Shown here in pieces: positions 1 to 8,754 of a stretch of DNA of 64,000 nucleotides. Numbering within the stretch: the first letter of the stretch is position 1; every line of letters starts with the position of its first letter. A program made the position numbers and the translations under genes. The notes under the pieces were generated by a model that ran no database searches, was not told the origin of the DNA, and saw only the letters and a program-made list of their open reading frames with translations. The stretch lies in assembly GCF_030812335.1 (NCBI RefSeq), contig NZ_JAUSSN010000006.1, positions 186,001-250,000 on the forward strand, in the 5' to 3' direction. Source of the DNA: Pseudarthrobacter oxydans. Lineage in GTDB: Bacteria; Actinomycetota; Actinomycetes; Actinomycetales; Micrococcaceae.

Positions 1-884
1 GGGAGCGGCTCGACGGCAAACACGTCGAGGCACGCATACGAAACCTGGCCGTTGTCGAGTGCTTCCAGCAAGGCGTCCTCGTCCACGACGGTACCGCGGC
101 CCACGTTCACCATGACCGTCCCGGGCTTCATCGCCGCAAAGACCTCGCGGCTGAACAGCTTCTCGGTATAGGGCGTGCCGGGAAGGGTGTTGACGACGGC
201 GTCCGCCGTGGCCAGCAGGCCGGCTAGGCCGTCGTTGCCGGCGACCTCCCGAATGCCCTCGATGGGCTCAACGGACCTCTTGGTGCCGCTGACCGTCATT
301 CCCAGCGCGCGGGCGATCCTGGCAGTCTCCAGCCCGATCTCGCCGAGTCCGGTGACCACCAGGTGGGAGCCGTTGACCAGCCGGGTGGGGGTGCGCAGCT
401 CGGGCCAGACCCGGACCGCCTGGTCCTGGGCCATTTCCGCGCTGCGCTTGAAACCGTTGAGGATTCCGAGCGCGGCGAACTCGGCAAGCGGCAGGGCGTG
501 GACACCGGCAGACGTGGTCACCTTGAACTTCTGCAGTGCAGAGGCATCCAGCCCCGAGGCCTTCACGGCACCGCCGGCGCCGGCCGCCATGGCATGGATC
601 CACTCGAGGTGGGGGTTGCTGCCGGCAACCCGCGCGAGGCCCGCCGGGCTCTCGTTGGGGATCCCGTACAGGACCTGTGCCCTGCCGAGCATGTCCCAGT
701 AGCGTTCCTCCTGCTCCGGCGTCCGGCGGAAGTCCGGATCTCCGGAGTGGTCTGCCGGAAAGCGCTCCGGAGGCAACAGTTCGGGTTCGTAGAGGACGGT
801 AACGGAGGGATCTACTGCGCGGATGCGCTCCACAAGCTCTGCTTCGAGCGGGACTGCGATCGCGACGGTGGTTTTAGGCGTCAT
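1..884 (-). CDS. D-2-hydroxyacid dehydrogenase, C-terminus cut by window edge
   Basis: The reading frame is open from the start at 884 to the window edge, about 294 codons. It should be an NAD(P)H-dependent cytosolic reductase of 2-keto acids (glyoxylate, hydroxypyruvate or 2-ketogluconate type). The visible C-terminal part has the family's MVNVGRGTVVDEDAL block with the substrate-binding Arg, then LDVFAVEPL with the catalytic Glu; the catalytic His lies beyond the edge. The start is chosen because a TATGAT box (892-897) sits 7 nt upstream of the ATG, the layout of a leaderless transcript; in-frame ATGs at 893 and 896 would overlap that box. It is divergent from a sugar-acid dehydrogenase cluster, so 2-ketogluconate reductase is an attractive but unproven role. 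Confidence 0.85.
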   Translation of the reverse strand, partial: MTPKTTVAIAVPLEAELVERIRAVDPSVTVLYEPELLPPERFPADHSGDPDFRRTPEQEERYWDMLGRAQVLYGIPNESPAGLARVAGSNPHLEWIHAMAAGAGGAVKASGLDASALQKFKVTTSAGVHALPLAEFAALGILNGFKRSAEMAQDQAVRVWPELRTPTRLVNGSHLVVTGLGEIGLETARIARALGMTVSGTKRSVEPIEGIREVAGNDGLAGLLATADAVVNTLPGTPYTEKLFSREVFAAMKPGTVMVNVGRGTVVDEDALLEALDNGQVSYACLDVFAVEPL

Positions 885-959
885 GCTGTTCATCATACTG
901 AATGGAGGCTAGGATGCTGAACAGATTTCGGAGAGTATTCCACAACGAAGTGAGGCAGC

Positions 960-1877
960 ATGGAACGGGACGGTAGGGACGTCGGCTTTGTGGGCCTGGG
1001 GCTCATGGGGGCGCCAATGGCGGCAAACCTCCTCAACGCAGGGTGGGCCGTCACCGCCTGGAACCGGTCCCCGGGCGCCCTTGACCGGTTCGCAGGCCTC
1101 GGCGGCGGCCGCGTGGCAGGGGTCGAAGAACTCCGCGACATTCCGGTCATCATCTTTATGCTTCCGGACCTGTCCTACATCGAGGACGCTGCGGCCGGAC
1201 TCCTCACGGCCTGGACCGCGAAACCGCCGGCGGCCGGAACCGCCGTGGTGGTCATGAGCAGCGTCTCGCCCGCCGCGGTGCAGGAGTTCGGTGCCGCGGT
1301 GGACCGGGCGAGCGGCGGCAACGCCGTCGTCGTCGATGCCCCTGTAAGCGGCGGCACCCAAGGCGCCGCGGACGGGACCCTGGCCATTATGGCGGGCGCC
1401 AGCGAAGGGGATTTCAAGCGGCTCCAGCCGCTTTTCGCCGCCATGGGGAGCACCGTGCGCAGGCTCGGGCCGCTCGGTGCCGGATCGCTTGCCAAGGCGT
1501 GCAACCAGCTCATCGTCGGAACCACGACGGCGGCGCTCGCCGAAGCCGCGGAGCTCGCCGAACGCTCCGGCCTGGACGTCGCCGCACTGTATGAGGTGCT
1601 CGCGGGCGGCCTGGCCGGCAGCCGCGTCCTGGACAATGTCGGGCCGCGGCTCGCCGCCAGGAACTACGAACCCACCGGCCCCGCCAAGTTCATGCACAAG
1701 GACCTGTCCTTTGTGCTGGAGAGCGCCGCCGCCGTGCGCTCCGCAGTGCCGATGGCGGCGGCCGGCGTCGAGCTATATGCGGAACTGCTGCGCCAGGGGC
1801 TGGGCGACCGGGACCTGGCCGTCGTCCGCCAGACCATCTCGAATCTCAGCGACAACACAGCAGCCAAGACCAATTGA
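960..1877 (+). CDS. NAD(P)-dependent beta-hydroxyacid dehydrogenase (3-hydroxyisobutyrate / tartronate semialdehyde reductase family)
   Basis: Cytosolic oxidoreductase of 305 residues, the usual family length. The N-terminal Rossmann motif GFVGLGLMG is at residues 9-17. The substrate-binding DAPVSGG motif is at about 126-132. The catalytic Lys is K179, followed by N182 in GSLAKACNQ. Family members reduce or oxidise small 3-hydroxy acids such as 3-hydroxyisobutyrate, tartronate semialdehyde or glycolaldehyde-type substrates. An AGTGAGG-like ribosome site precedes the ATG. The gene ends 13 bp before the gluconate 5-dehydrogenase start, so the two are very likely co-transcribed. The cluster context suggests a sugar-acid breakdown substrate, but the exact substrate cannot be read from the sequence. 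Confidence 0.85.
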   Translation: MERDGRDVGFVGLGLMGAPMAANLLNAGWAVTAWNRSPGALDRFAGLGGGRVAGVEELRDIPVIIFMLPDLSYIEDAAAGLLTAWTAKPPAAGTAVVVMSSVSPAAVQEFGAAVDRASGGNAVVVDAPVSGGTQGAADGTLAIMAGASEGDFKRLQPLFAAMGSTVRRLGPLGAGSLAKACNQLIVGTTTAALAEAAELAERSGLDVAALYEVLAGGLAGSRVLDNVGPRLAARNYEPTGPAKFMHKDLSFVLESAAAVRSAVPMAAAGVELYAELLRQGLGDRDLAVVRQTISNLSDNTAAKTN

Positions 1878-1890
1878 GGATCAGCGAACC

Positions 1891-2661
1891 ATGAGTGGAC
1901 TCTTTGACCTGACCGGCCGGACCGCACTCGTCACCGGCTCCAGCCGGGGGATCGGCAATGCCCTGGCCCGGGCGCTCGCCGACGCCGGTGCCACGGTGGT
2001 GCTCAACGGCATCAACCCCGAACGGCTCAAGGCCGCGGAAGCCGCCATGGCCGCGGACTATCCGCCCGGCCGGATCCACAGCTGCGCCTTCGACGTCACG
2101 AGCGACGCCGGCGCGGCCGGAGGCGTGGCCTGGGTGGAAGAGAACGTGGGACCGCTGGGCATCCTGGTGAACAACGCCGGCATCCAGCACCGTGTCCCGA
2201 TGCTGGACCTGGACGTCGCCGACTGGGAACGGGTGATCTCCACGGATCTGACCAGCGCGTTCCTGGTGGGGCGGGCGGCGGCACGGCACATGATCCCCCG
2301 CGGCCGGGGCAAGATCATCAACATCTGCTCGGTGCAGACGGACCTGGCCCGGCCCACCATCGCCCCCTATATTGCGGCCAAGGGCGGGCTCCGGAACCTG
2401 ACCCGTGCCATGACGGCCGAATGGGCAGGGTCCGGCCTGCAGATCAACGGCCTTGCGCCCGGCTACATCCACACCGAAATGACGCAGAGCCTCGTGGACG
2501 ACGGGGAGTTCAACGCCTGGATCCTGGGCCGGACCCCGGCGCACCGGTGGGGGACCGTGCAGGACCTGGCCGGCCCGGCGGTGTGGCTCGCGTCCGACGG
2601 CTCGGATTTCGTCAACGGCCAGACCATCTTCATCGACGGCGGAATGACGGTGGTGGTCTGA
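1891..2661 (+). CDS. Gluconate 5-dehydrogenase-like SDR
   Basis: Classical short-chain dehydrogenase of 256 residues. It has TGSSRGIG (15-22), NNAG (94-97), Ser147 and the catalytic Y160xxxK164. Overall it resembles Gno/IdnO enzymes that interconvert D-gluconate and 5-keto-D-gluconate. The open frame extends upstream into the preceding gene, but ATG 1891 starts the family-typical N-terminus (MSGLFDLTGRTALVTG). Its TGA shares one base with the ATG of the next gene, so translation of the two is probably coupled. Together with the downstream MDR enzyme this is the IdnO-IdnD pair used for L-idonate/5-ketogluconate metabolism. Substrate assignment is by family and context. Confidence 0.85.
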   Translation: MSGLFDLTGRTALVTGSSRGIGNALARALADAGATVVLNGINPERLKAAEAAMAADYPPGRIHSCAFDVTSDAGAAGGVAWVEENVGPLGILVNNAGIQHRVPMLDLDVADWERVISTDLTSAFLVGRAAARHMIPRGRGKIINICSVQTDLARPTIAPYIAAKGGLRNLTRAMTAEWAGSGLQINGLAPGYIHTEMTQSLVDDGEFNAWILGRTPAHRWGTVQDLAGPAVWLASDGSDFVNGQTIFIDGGMTVVV

Positions 2662-3719
2662 TGCGCGGGGTCCCGGAACTGCCGGCAACAGCGGCCGCCG
2701 TGGTGGCCCATGCGGCCGGCGACCTCCGGATTGAGGACGTGCCCGTGTCCGCGCCGGCCCCCGACCAAGCGGTGGTCGAAGTGGCGTTCGGCGGCATCTG
2801 CGGCTCGGACCTGCACTACTGGCTGCACGGTGCGGCCGGTGAGTCGGTCCTCCGGCAGCCGATGGTCCTCGGCCACGAGATCGTGGGAACGGTGCTCGTG
2901 GCGGCCGGTGACGGCACCGGGCCGGGGCCGGGCACGGCCGTCGCGGTGCATCCGGCCACGCCCGGCCCGGGCGCCGGCCGGTATCCCGCGGACCGCCCGA
3001 ATCTCTCCCCGGGCTGCACGTACCTGGGCAGCGCCGCACGCTTCCCCCACACCGACGGGGCATTCAGCCGGTACGCCATTCTTCCGGCCCGGATGCTCCG
3101 TCCGCTGCCCGAGGGCCTGAAGCTGAGGACCGCGGCGCTGGTGGAACCGGCCAGTGTCGCGTGGCACGCCGTCTCGCGTGCCGGCGACGTGGCGGGCAAG
3201 ACGGCACTCGTGATCGGCTGCGGTCCCATCGGCGCGTTGGCGGTGGCCGTCCTCAAACGGGCCGGCGCACGGCGGATCGTGGCCGTGGACATGCACGCAC
3301 GGCCGCTGGAGATAGCCCGGGCCGTGGGCGCGCACGAGGTCCTCAAGGGCGATGAGGCAGAGGCCATCGCGGCGGTGCAGGCAGACGTTGTCATCGAATC
3401 CTCCGGCAGTCATCACGGTCTGGCGTCCGCGGTGCAGGGTGCCGCCCGGGGCGGAAAGGTGGTGATGGTGGGGCTCCTGCCCTCCGGCCCGCAGCCGGTC
3501 CTGATCTCGCTGGCGATCACCCGCGAACTGGAGCTGCTGGGGTCTTTCCGCTTCAACGACGAAATCGACGACGTCGTGGCCGCCCTCGCGGACGGATCCC
3601 TGTTCGTGGACCCGGTAGTCACCCACACGTTCACGCTGGACCAGGGGCTGGAGGCCTTCGAGGTGGCCCGGAACGCGGCCGTGTCCGGCAAGGTGCTGCT
3701 GGACTTCCGGCGGTGCTAG
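2661..3719 (+). CDS. Zinc-type alcohol dehydrogenase similar to L-idonate 5-dehydrogenase
   Basis: Medium-chain dehydrogenase of 352 residues, cytosolic. GGICGSDLHYW supplies the catalytic zinc Cys (C47), GHE the zinc His and Glu (H72, E73), and GCGPIGALA the nucleotide-binding turn. The family oxidises L-idonate (or other polyols) to the 5-keto acid, which the upstream SDR would reduce to gluconate. The structural-zinc lobe usually holds four Cys; here only one (in LSPGC) is visible, so the structural zinc is probably absent. The start overlaps the preceding stop. The stop codon lies within a CTAG shared with the stop of the convergent regulator gene. Confidence 0.8.
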   Translation: MRGVPELPATAAAVVAHAAGDLRIEDVPVSAPAPDQAVVEVAFGGICGSDLHYWLHGAAGESVLRQPMVLGHEIVGTVLVAAGDGTGPGPGTAVAVHPATPGPGAGRYPADRPNLSPGCTYLGSAARFPHTDGAFSRYAILPARMLRPLPEGLKLRTAALVEPASVAWHAVSRAGDVAGKTALVIGCGPIGALAVAVLKRAGARRIVAVDMHARPLEIARAVGAHEVLKGDEAEAIAAVQADVVIESSGSHHGLASAVQGAARGGKVVMVGLLPSGPQPVLISLAITRELELLGSFRFNDEIDDVVAALADGSLFVDPVVTHTFTLDQGLEAFEVARNAAVSGKVLLDFRRC

Positions 3720-4444
3720 GGCCGCTGGACCGGGACGAACACCCTGGGCTGGTCCTTCCATTCGGGTTCCATCTCCGAGATGGTCTGCCGCATGATCCGG
3801 TCCGAGGCCTCGCGGGCTGCTGCCGGGTCTCCGGCGGCGATCGCCTCAGCCACGTCCACATGCCACCGCAGTGCCGTGTCGCGGGGGTGGTCCGGCATCA
3901 GGCCGTGCACCGTGCGTCCGGTCAGCGTCTCCGCCACCTGGCCCACCATGTTGGCGAACATCTCGTTCCCGGAACCGGTCAGCAGCAGGGAATGGAAGTG
4001 GATGTCCAGCTCCAGGAACCGCGGCACGTCACCGGCCTGGCCGGCGTCGCGCATGGCGTGCGAGACCTCCACGAGTTCCTGGCGGATCTCCTCGGGGGCG
4101 TTGGTGGCGGCCAGTTCGGCGGCGACGGGTTCGACGGCGGTGCGCAGCTCTGCGAGGGAGCGCAGCTGCGCGCCGCGGCCTTCGCCGGCGAGGCGCCAGC
4201 GGATGACCTGGGGGTCGAAGGGGTTCCAGCGGTTGGCCGGCAGCACCCGGATGCCCACCCGCTTGGTGGTTTCGACCAGTCCGAGCGACTGAAGTACACG
4301 CACCGCCTCGCGGACCACCGAACGGGAGACTTTGAGTTCGTCCTCGAGGTGCTCGGCCAGCATGATGTGGCCGGGCGGGAGCTCGCCCGCGACAATGCGG
4401 GTGCCGAGGTGCTCAATCGCGCGGTGGTGGAGGCTGGTTGACAT
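3716..4444 (-). CDS. GntR-family (FadR/FCD) transcriptional regulator
   Basis: Regulator of 242 residues. The N-terminal winged helix contains the typical LEDELKVSRSVVREAVRVLQSLGLVE helix-turn-helix stretch in two parts (about residues 31-56), and the C-terminal FCD domain carries the metal/ligand-binding Asp and His residues (LELDIHFHSLLL region). FCD regulators commonly respond to sugar acids such as gluconate. The gene lies between the idonate/gluconate dehydrogenases (convergent, sharing a CTAG at the stops) and 6-phosphogluconate dehydrogenase (divergent), so it likely represses one or both. Start 4444 is chosen because a TATGCT box (4452-4457) sits 7 nt upstream; the alternative ATG at 4456 overlaps that box. 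Confidence 0.85.
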   Translation of the reverse strand: MSTSLHHRAIEHLGTRIVAGELPPGHIMLAEHLEDELKVSRSVVREAVRVLQSLGLVETTKRVGIRVLPANRWNPFDPQVIRWRLAGEGRGAQLRSLAELRTAVEPVAAELAATNAPEEIRQELVEVSHAMRDAGQAGDVPRFLELDIHFHSLLLTGSGNEMFANMVGQVAETLTGRTVHGLMPDHPRDTALRWHVDVAEAIAAGDPAAAREASDRIMRQTISEMEPEWKDQPRVFVPVQRP

Positions 4445-4595
4445 AGTCGTAAGCATAGTGGGGCGGACGCGGATCCAGCCCCGTTACGGCCCGGATGGGC
4501 GCAGGCAGGCCGGAAATCATAGACTGTTTGTGACGCGCCATATTCCGCCACGTGGGCACTGCTTCCCAGCAACCGTCGGAAATACATATGGTTTA

Positions 4596-4624
4596 TTGAC
4601 AGCCACTGATCCCAAGAAGACAGT
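4596..4624 (+). promoter_or_regulatory. Possible gnd promoter
   Basis: A perfect TTGACA (4596-4601) is followed after 17 bp by GACAGT (4619-4624), a weak match to TANNNT. This would give a leader of about 50 nt before the gnd ribosome site. The 237-bp gap between the regulator and gnd is the natural place for its operator, but no clear palindrome could be picked out by eye. Confidence 0.4.
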
Positions 4625-4681
4625 TCCGCCTTCCGCGCGGGACGAACTGCACATGTTGCACAGAAATGAATTGGAGTTTTG

Positions 4682-6118
4682 ATGTCAGCACACATCGGTG
4701 TCACCGGCCTTGCGGTGATGGGGGCCAACCTCGCCCGCAACCTGGCCCGGAACGGCTTCACCGTTGCCCTGCACAACCGGTCCGTCGAAAAGACCGACGC
4801 CCTGCTGGAAAAGCACGGCACGGACGGCGACTTTGTCCGCACGGAGACCCTGCAGGAACTCGTTGATTCCCTGGAGAAGCCGCGCCGGGTGCTGATCATG
4901 GTCAAGGCCGGCAAGCCGGTTGACTCCGTGATCGAGCAGCTCGAGCCGCTCCTGGAAGCGGGCGACATCATCATCGACGCCGGCAACTCCCACTATGAGG
5001 ACACCCGCCGCCGCGAGGCAGCGCTGGCCAAGAAGGACCTGCACTTCGTCGGCATCGGCGTCTCCGGCGGCGAGGAAGGCGCCCTCAACGGCCCCTCGAT
5101 CATGCCCGGCGGCTCGAAGGAGTCCTACGACGCCCTGGGTCCGCTGCTGGAAAAGATCGCCGCCCACGTCGACGGCAAGCCCTGCTGCGCCTGGATCGGC
5201 ACCGACGGCGCCGGCCACTTCGTCAAGATGGTCCACAACGGCATCGAATACGCCGACATGCAGGTCATCGGTGAAGCGTTCGACCTGCTGCGCTCCGGCG
5301 CGGGGATCGAACCGGCCGAGCAGGCGAAAATCTTCGCCGAGTGGAACAAGGGCGACCTGGCCTCCTTCCTGATCGAGATCTCCGCCGAGGTCCTCGGCCA
5401 CGTGGACGCGAAGACCGGCAAGCCGTTCGTCGACGTCGTCGTGGACGCCGCCGGGCAGAAGGGCACCGGCCGCTGGACCGTCATCTCCGCCCTGGAACTG
5501 GGCTCCCCGACCTCGGGCATCGCCGAATCGGTTTTCGCCCGGGCGCTGTCCTCCCAGACGGAGCAGCGCAAGCTGGCCCAGGAACTGCTCGCCGGTGCCG
5601 AAGCCGACATCGAGGTCCCCGAGAGCTTCGTCGAGGATGTCCGGCAGGCGCTCTACGCCTCCAAGCTGGTCTCTTACGCGCAGGGGCTGGACATGCTCAC
5701 GTCCGCCGCCAAGGAATACGGCTGGGACCTGAAGCTGGACGAGATCGCCTCGCTGTGGCGCGGCGGCTGCATCATCCGCGCCGAACTGCTCAAGGAGATC
5801 ACCAAGGCCTACGCCGCGGCGGAGAAGCCGGCGAACCTGCTCTTCGCCCCGGCGTTCACCCAGGCGATCGCCGACGTCCTCCCGGCCTGGCGCCGGGTGG
5901 TCTCGACCGCGGTCCAGCTCGGCATCCCGGTGCCGGTGTTCTCCTCCTCGCTGGCCTACTACGACGGTCTGCGCCGCAAGCGCCTGCCTGCCGCCGTGAT
6001 CCAGGGCCAGCGCGACCTCTTCGGCGCGCACACCTACGGCCGCGTCGACGCTGAAGGCACGTTCCACACCCTCTGGGGCGAGGACAAGTCTGAAATCGAG
6101 GCAGTGGACACCCACTAG
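4682..6118 (+). CDS. gnd: 6-phosphogluconate dehydrogenase, decarboxylating
   Basis: Catalyses NADP(H)-linked oxidation of 6-phosphogluconate to ribulose 5-phosphate and CO2 in the oxidative pentose phosphate pathway. The 478-residue length is the full-size family form. Motifs seen are GLAVMG (9-14), the GVSGGEEGALNGPSIMPGG signature near residue 125, and KMVHNGIEYADMQ with the catalytic Lys near 182. ATG 4682 is used because GGAG (4673-4676) lies 5 nt upstream; an in-frame TTG at 4679 is less likely. It is followed by a strong terminator at 6134. Neighbouring gluconate/idonate genes suggest a role in sugar-acid catabolism, although no gluconate kinase or transporter is visible in the window. 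Confidence 0.95.
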   Translation: MSAHIGVTGLAVMGANLARNLARNGFTVALHNRSVEKTDALLEKHGTDGDFVRTETLQELVDSLEKPRRVLIMVKAGKPVDSVIEQLEPLLEAGDIIIDAGNSHYEDTRRREAALAKKDLHFVGIGVSGGEEGALNGPSIMPGGSKESYDALGPLLEKIAAHVDGKPCCAWIGTDGAGHFVKMVHNGIEYADMQVIGEAFDLLRSGAGIEPAEQAKIFAEWNKGDLASFLIEISAEVLGHVDAKTGKPFVDVVVDAAGQKGTGRWTVISALELGSPTSGIAESVFARALSSQTEQRKLAQELLAGAEADIEVPESFVEDVRQALYASKLVSYAQGLDMLTSAAKEYGWDLKLDEIASLWRGGCIIRAELLKEITKAYAAAEKPANLLFAPAFTQAIADVLPAWRRVVSTAVQLGIPVPVFSSSLAYYDGLRRKRLPAAVIQGQRDLFGAHTYGRVDAEGTFHTLWGEDKSEIEAVDTH

Positions 6119-6133
6119 TCCGCCACTGACGCC

Positions 6134-6176
6134 GAACGGCCGGTGCTCCCCGTTACTCTGGGAGCACCGGCCGTTC
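6134..6176 (+). terminator. Terminator after gnd
   Basis: A perfect 17-bp stem (6134-6150 with 6160-6176) encloses a 9-nt loop and is followed by a T-rich stretch (GTGTTTCC). It lies 15 bp after the gnd stop. Confidence 0.85.
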
Positions 6177-6259
6177 GTGTTTCCCCGGGAACCCGTCCCG
6201 GCCGTCACGCAGTGTCAGACACAGCAACCGTTCCCGCCAGCGTCCCAGGAGTGCAGCAG

Positions 6260-7093
6260 ATGACCCAGCCCGTAGCATTTGTCACCGGTGCCTCCACCGG
6301 AATCGGTTACGAGACCGCGTGGAAGCTCGCAGCCCGCGGTTTCACCGTGTACGCCGGTGCCCGGCGGGTCGGGAAAATGGAGCCCCTCAAGGCCCACGGA
6401 GTGACGGTCGTGGAGCTGGACGTCACCAGCGAGGAATCCATGACCGCCGCCGTCGAGCAGGTGATTGCCGACCACGGCCGGGTCGACGTCCTGGTGAACA
6501 ATGCCGGCTACGGCTCCTACGGCTCGCTGGAGGAAGTGGAGCTGGCTGAGGGACGCCGGCAGTTCGACGTCAACCTCTTCGGCCTGGCGCGGATGACCCA
6601 GCTGGTGCTTCCCGGGATGCGGGCCGCCGGGCGGGGAAGGATCATCAACGTGTCCTCGATCGGCGGACAGATGTACGAGCCGCTTGGTGCCTGGTACCAC
6701 GCGACGAAATTCGCCGTCGAGGGCCTGAGCGATTCCCTAAGGGTCGAACTCAAGCCGCACGGCATCGACGTGTCCATCATCGAGCCGTCGGGAACCGCCT
6801 CGGAGTGGGGCGCCATTTCCGGAGACAGCCTGCTGGCCACGTCCGGCCGCGGGCCCTACATGGACCAGGCGAAGGTGGTAGCCGCGGCGCTGGCGTCCAC
6901 CGTCGGCTCCAGCATGTCCACGCCTCCGGACGTCATTGCCGACGCCATCGTCCACGCCGCGACGTCCCCGAAGCCCAAGACGCGCTATCCGGTGGGCAAG
7001 GGCGCCCGGGCCATCCTGCTGCTGCGCCGGCTGCTGCCGGACCGGGCGTTCGACGTCGTCATCTGGAACATCTACAAGCGGTTCCCCGCGTAG
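6260..7093 (+). CDS. SDR family oxidoreductase
   Basis: Short-chain dehydrogenase of 277 residues with TGASTGIG (9-16), NNAGYG and the catalytic Y-x-x-x-K in the AWYHATKFAVEG segment. The length and C-terminal extension (after about 220) resemble retinol-dehydrogenase-like SDRs annotated as oxidoreductase or SDR family NAD(P)-dependent enzymes; the substrate is unknown. ATG 6260 is chosen for the AGGAG at 6246-6250 and because it opens directly on the Rossmann strand; the longer in-frame upstream reading would start inside the gnd terminator. It stands alone between the gnd terminator and the convergent cysE gene. Confidence 0.85.
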   Translation: MTQPVAFVTGASTGIGYETAWKLAARGFTVYAGARRVGKMEPLKAHGVTVVELDVTSEESMTAAVEQVIADHGRVDVLVNNAGYGSYGSLEEVELAEGRRQFDVNLFGLARMTQLVLPGMRAAGRGRIINVSSIGGQMYEPLGAWYHATKFAVEGLSDSLRVELKPHGIDVSIIEPSGTASEWGAISGDSLLATSGRGPYMDQAKVVAAALASTVGSSMSTPPDVIADAIVHAATSPKPKTRYPVGKGARAILLLRRLLPDRAFDVVIWNIYKRFPA

Positions 7094-7127
7094 CGTCCGC
7101 CGGGACGCCGGCCCCGGCCGGAGCCGG

Positions 7128-7712
7128 TCAGATGTGGTAGTCGATCAGGTATTCGGCCGGGTCGACGGCGGGCTTGGTCTCGCGCTGTGCGTCCCGGTGC
7201 CGCCAGGTGGCGGGCACGCCCGTCAGGATCGACTCTGCCGGCGCGTCCTTGACCACCACGGCGTTGGCGCCCACGGCGCTGTCCCGGCCGATGGTGATGG
7301 GGCCCAGGATCTTGGCTCCGGCGCCGATCACGACGCGGTCCTCGATGGTGGGGTGGCGCTTGACCTTGGCCAGGGAGCGGCCGCCGAGGGTCACACCGTG
7401 GTAGATCATGACGTCCTCGCCGATTTCGGCGGTTTCGCCGATCACGACGCCCATGCCGTGGTCGATGAAAAAGCGGCGGCCGACCGTGGCTCCGGGGTGG
7501 ATCTCGATCCCCGTGAGGAACCTCGCCAGCTGGGAGATCAGCCGGGCCGGGAAGCGCAGCGCCGGATTCTGCCACAGCCGGTGCGTCACGCGGTGGAACC
7601 AGATCGCGTGCAGGCCGGAGTAGGCAAAGAAGTTCTCGAAAGAACCTCGAGCCGCCGGGTCGTGTGACCGGGCGGCGTCGAGGTCCTCCTTCAGTCTTGC
7701 GAAAAAGCTCAC
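7128..7712 (-). CDS. cysE: Serine O-acetyltransferase
   Basis: Transfers acetyl from acetyl-CoA to L-serine, giving O-acetylserine for cysteine synthesis. The 194-residue size matches the short EpsC/CysE type. After an N-terminal helical part, the left-handed beta-helix hexapeptide repeats contain [15 protein letters not shown] and IYHGVTLGG, with the catalytic His residues. Translation starts at GTG 7712 behind a GAAAGG ribosome site. It lies 38 bp downstream of cysK on the same strand; the two products form the cysteine synthase pathway and probably an operon. Confidence 0.95.
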   Translation of the reverse strand: MSFFARLKEDLDAARSHDPAARGSFENFFAYSGLHAIWFHRVTHRLWQNPALRFPARLISQLARFLTGIEIHPGATVGRRFFIDHGMGVVIGETAEIGEDVMIYHGVTLGGRSLAKVKRHPTIEDRVVIGAGAKILGPITIGRDSAVGANAVVVKDAPAESILTGVPATWRHRDAQRETKPAVDPAEYLIDYHI

Positions 7713-7750
7713 AAAGACCTTTCTACGAATTCGTGGACAGCGTTCTGGAC

Positions 7751-8686
7751 TTAGCCGCGGATGTCGTCGTACAGCACGGTGGAGATGTAACGCTCACCGA
7801 AGTCGCAGACAATGGCAACAATCAGCTTACCGGCGTTCTCCGGGCGCTTGGCGAGCTCCAGGGCTGCCCAGACGATCGCGCCGGAGGAGATGCCGCCGAG
7901 GATGCCTTCCTGGAAGCCGAGTTCGCGGGCCACGCGGACCGAGTCCTCGAGGGTGGCGTCGATGACCTCGTCGTAGACGTTGGTGTCCAGGATCTCCGGG
8001 ACGAAGTTGGCGCCCAGGCCCTGGATTTTGTGCGGGCCCGGGGCGCCGCCGTTGAGGATGGCGGAGTCCTTCGGCTCGACGGCGATGATCTGGACCTCGG
8101 GCTTGCGCTCCTTGAGCACCTGCCCGACGCCGGTGACGGTTCCGCCGGTGCCGACGCCGGCGACGAAGATGTCCACCTTGCCGTCGGTGTCGGACCAGAT
8201 TTCCTCGGCCGTGGTCTGGCGGTGGACCTCGGGGTTGGCCTCGTTGGCGAACTGCTGGGCCCAGATCGAGTTCTCCGTGTTGGCGACGATCTCCTGGGCC
8301 TTTTCCACGGCGCCCCGCATGCCCTCGGAACCGGGAGTGAGCACGATCTCGGCACCGTAGGCACGCAGCATGACACGGCGTTCGGTGGACATGGTCTCCG
8401 GCATCGTCAGAATGACCTTGTAGCCGCGGGCCGCGCCCACCATGGCCAGGGCGATGCCCGTGTTGCCGGAGGTGCCTTCGACGATGGTGCCGCCGGGCTT
8501 GAGGGCACCGGACTTCTCCGCGGCGTCGACGATCGCGACACCGATACGGTCCTTGACGCTGTTGGCCGGGTTGTAGAACTCCAGCTTGACGGCCACGGTG
8601 GCGTCAAGGCCTTCGGCCAGGCGGTTGAGCCGGACCAGCGGGGTGCCGCCGACCAGCTGGGTAACATCGTCATAGATCCGTGCCAT
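7751..8686 (-). CDS. cysK: Cysteine synthase A (O-acetylserine sulfhydrylase)
   Basis: PLP-dependent enzyme making L-cysteine from O-acetylserine and sulfide. The 311-residue protein has [11 protein letters not shown] with the PLP Lys (near residue 43), the substrate loop [20 protein letters not shown], and the glycine-rich phosphate loop [13 protein letters not shown]. The IFVAGVGTG and GISSGA segments also fit the family. It is the first gene of a cysK-cysE pair transcribed toward 7128. A promoter is likely in the 8687-8754 gap, but no convincing box was fixed there. Confidence 0.95.
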   Translation of the reverse strand: MARIYDDVTQLVGGTPLVRLNRLAEGLDATVAVKLEFYNPANSVKDRIGVAIVDAAEKSGALKPGGTIVEGTSGNTGIALAMVGAARGYKVILTMPETMSTERRVMLRAYGAEIVLTPGSEGMRGAVEKAQEIVANTENSIWAQQFANEANPEVHRQTTAEEIWSDTDGKVDIFVAGVGTGGTVTGVGQVLKERKPEVQIIAVEPKDSAILNGGAPGPHKIQGLGANFVPEILDTNVYDEVIDATLEDSVRVARELGFQEGILGGISSGAIVWAALELAKRPENAGKLIVAIVCDFGERYISTVLYDDIRG

Positions 8687-8754
8687 GGGTGTCTGCGCCT
8701 GTCTGTTGAAGAGGGGATACTGAGGTCAGCCTAACGAGGGCCCGCGGGCCCTAG

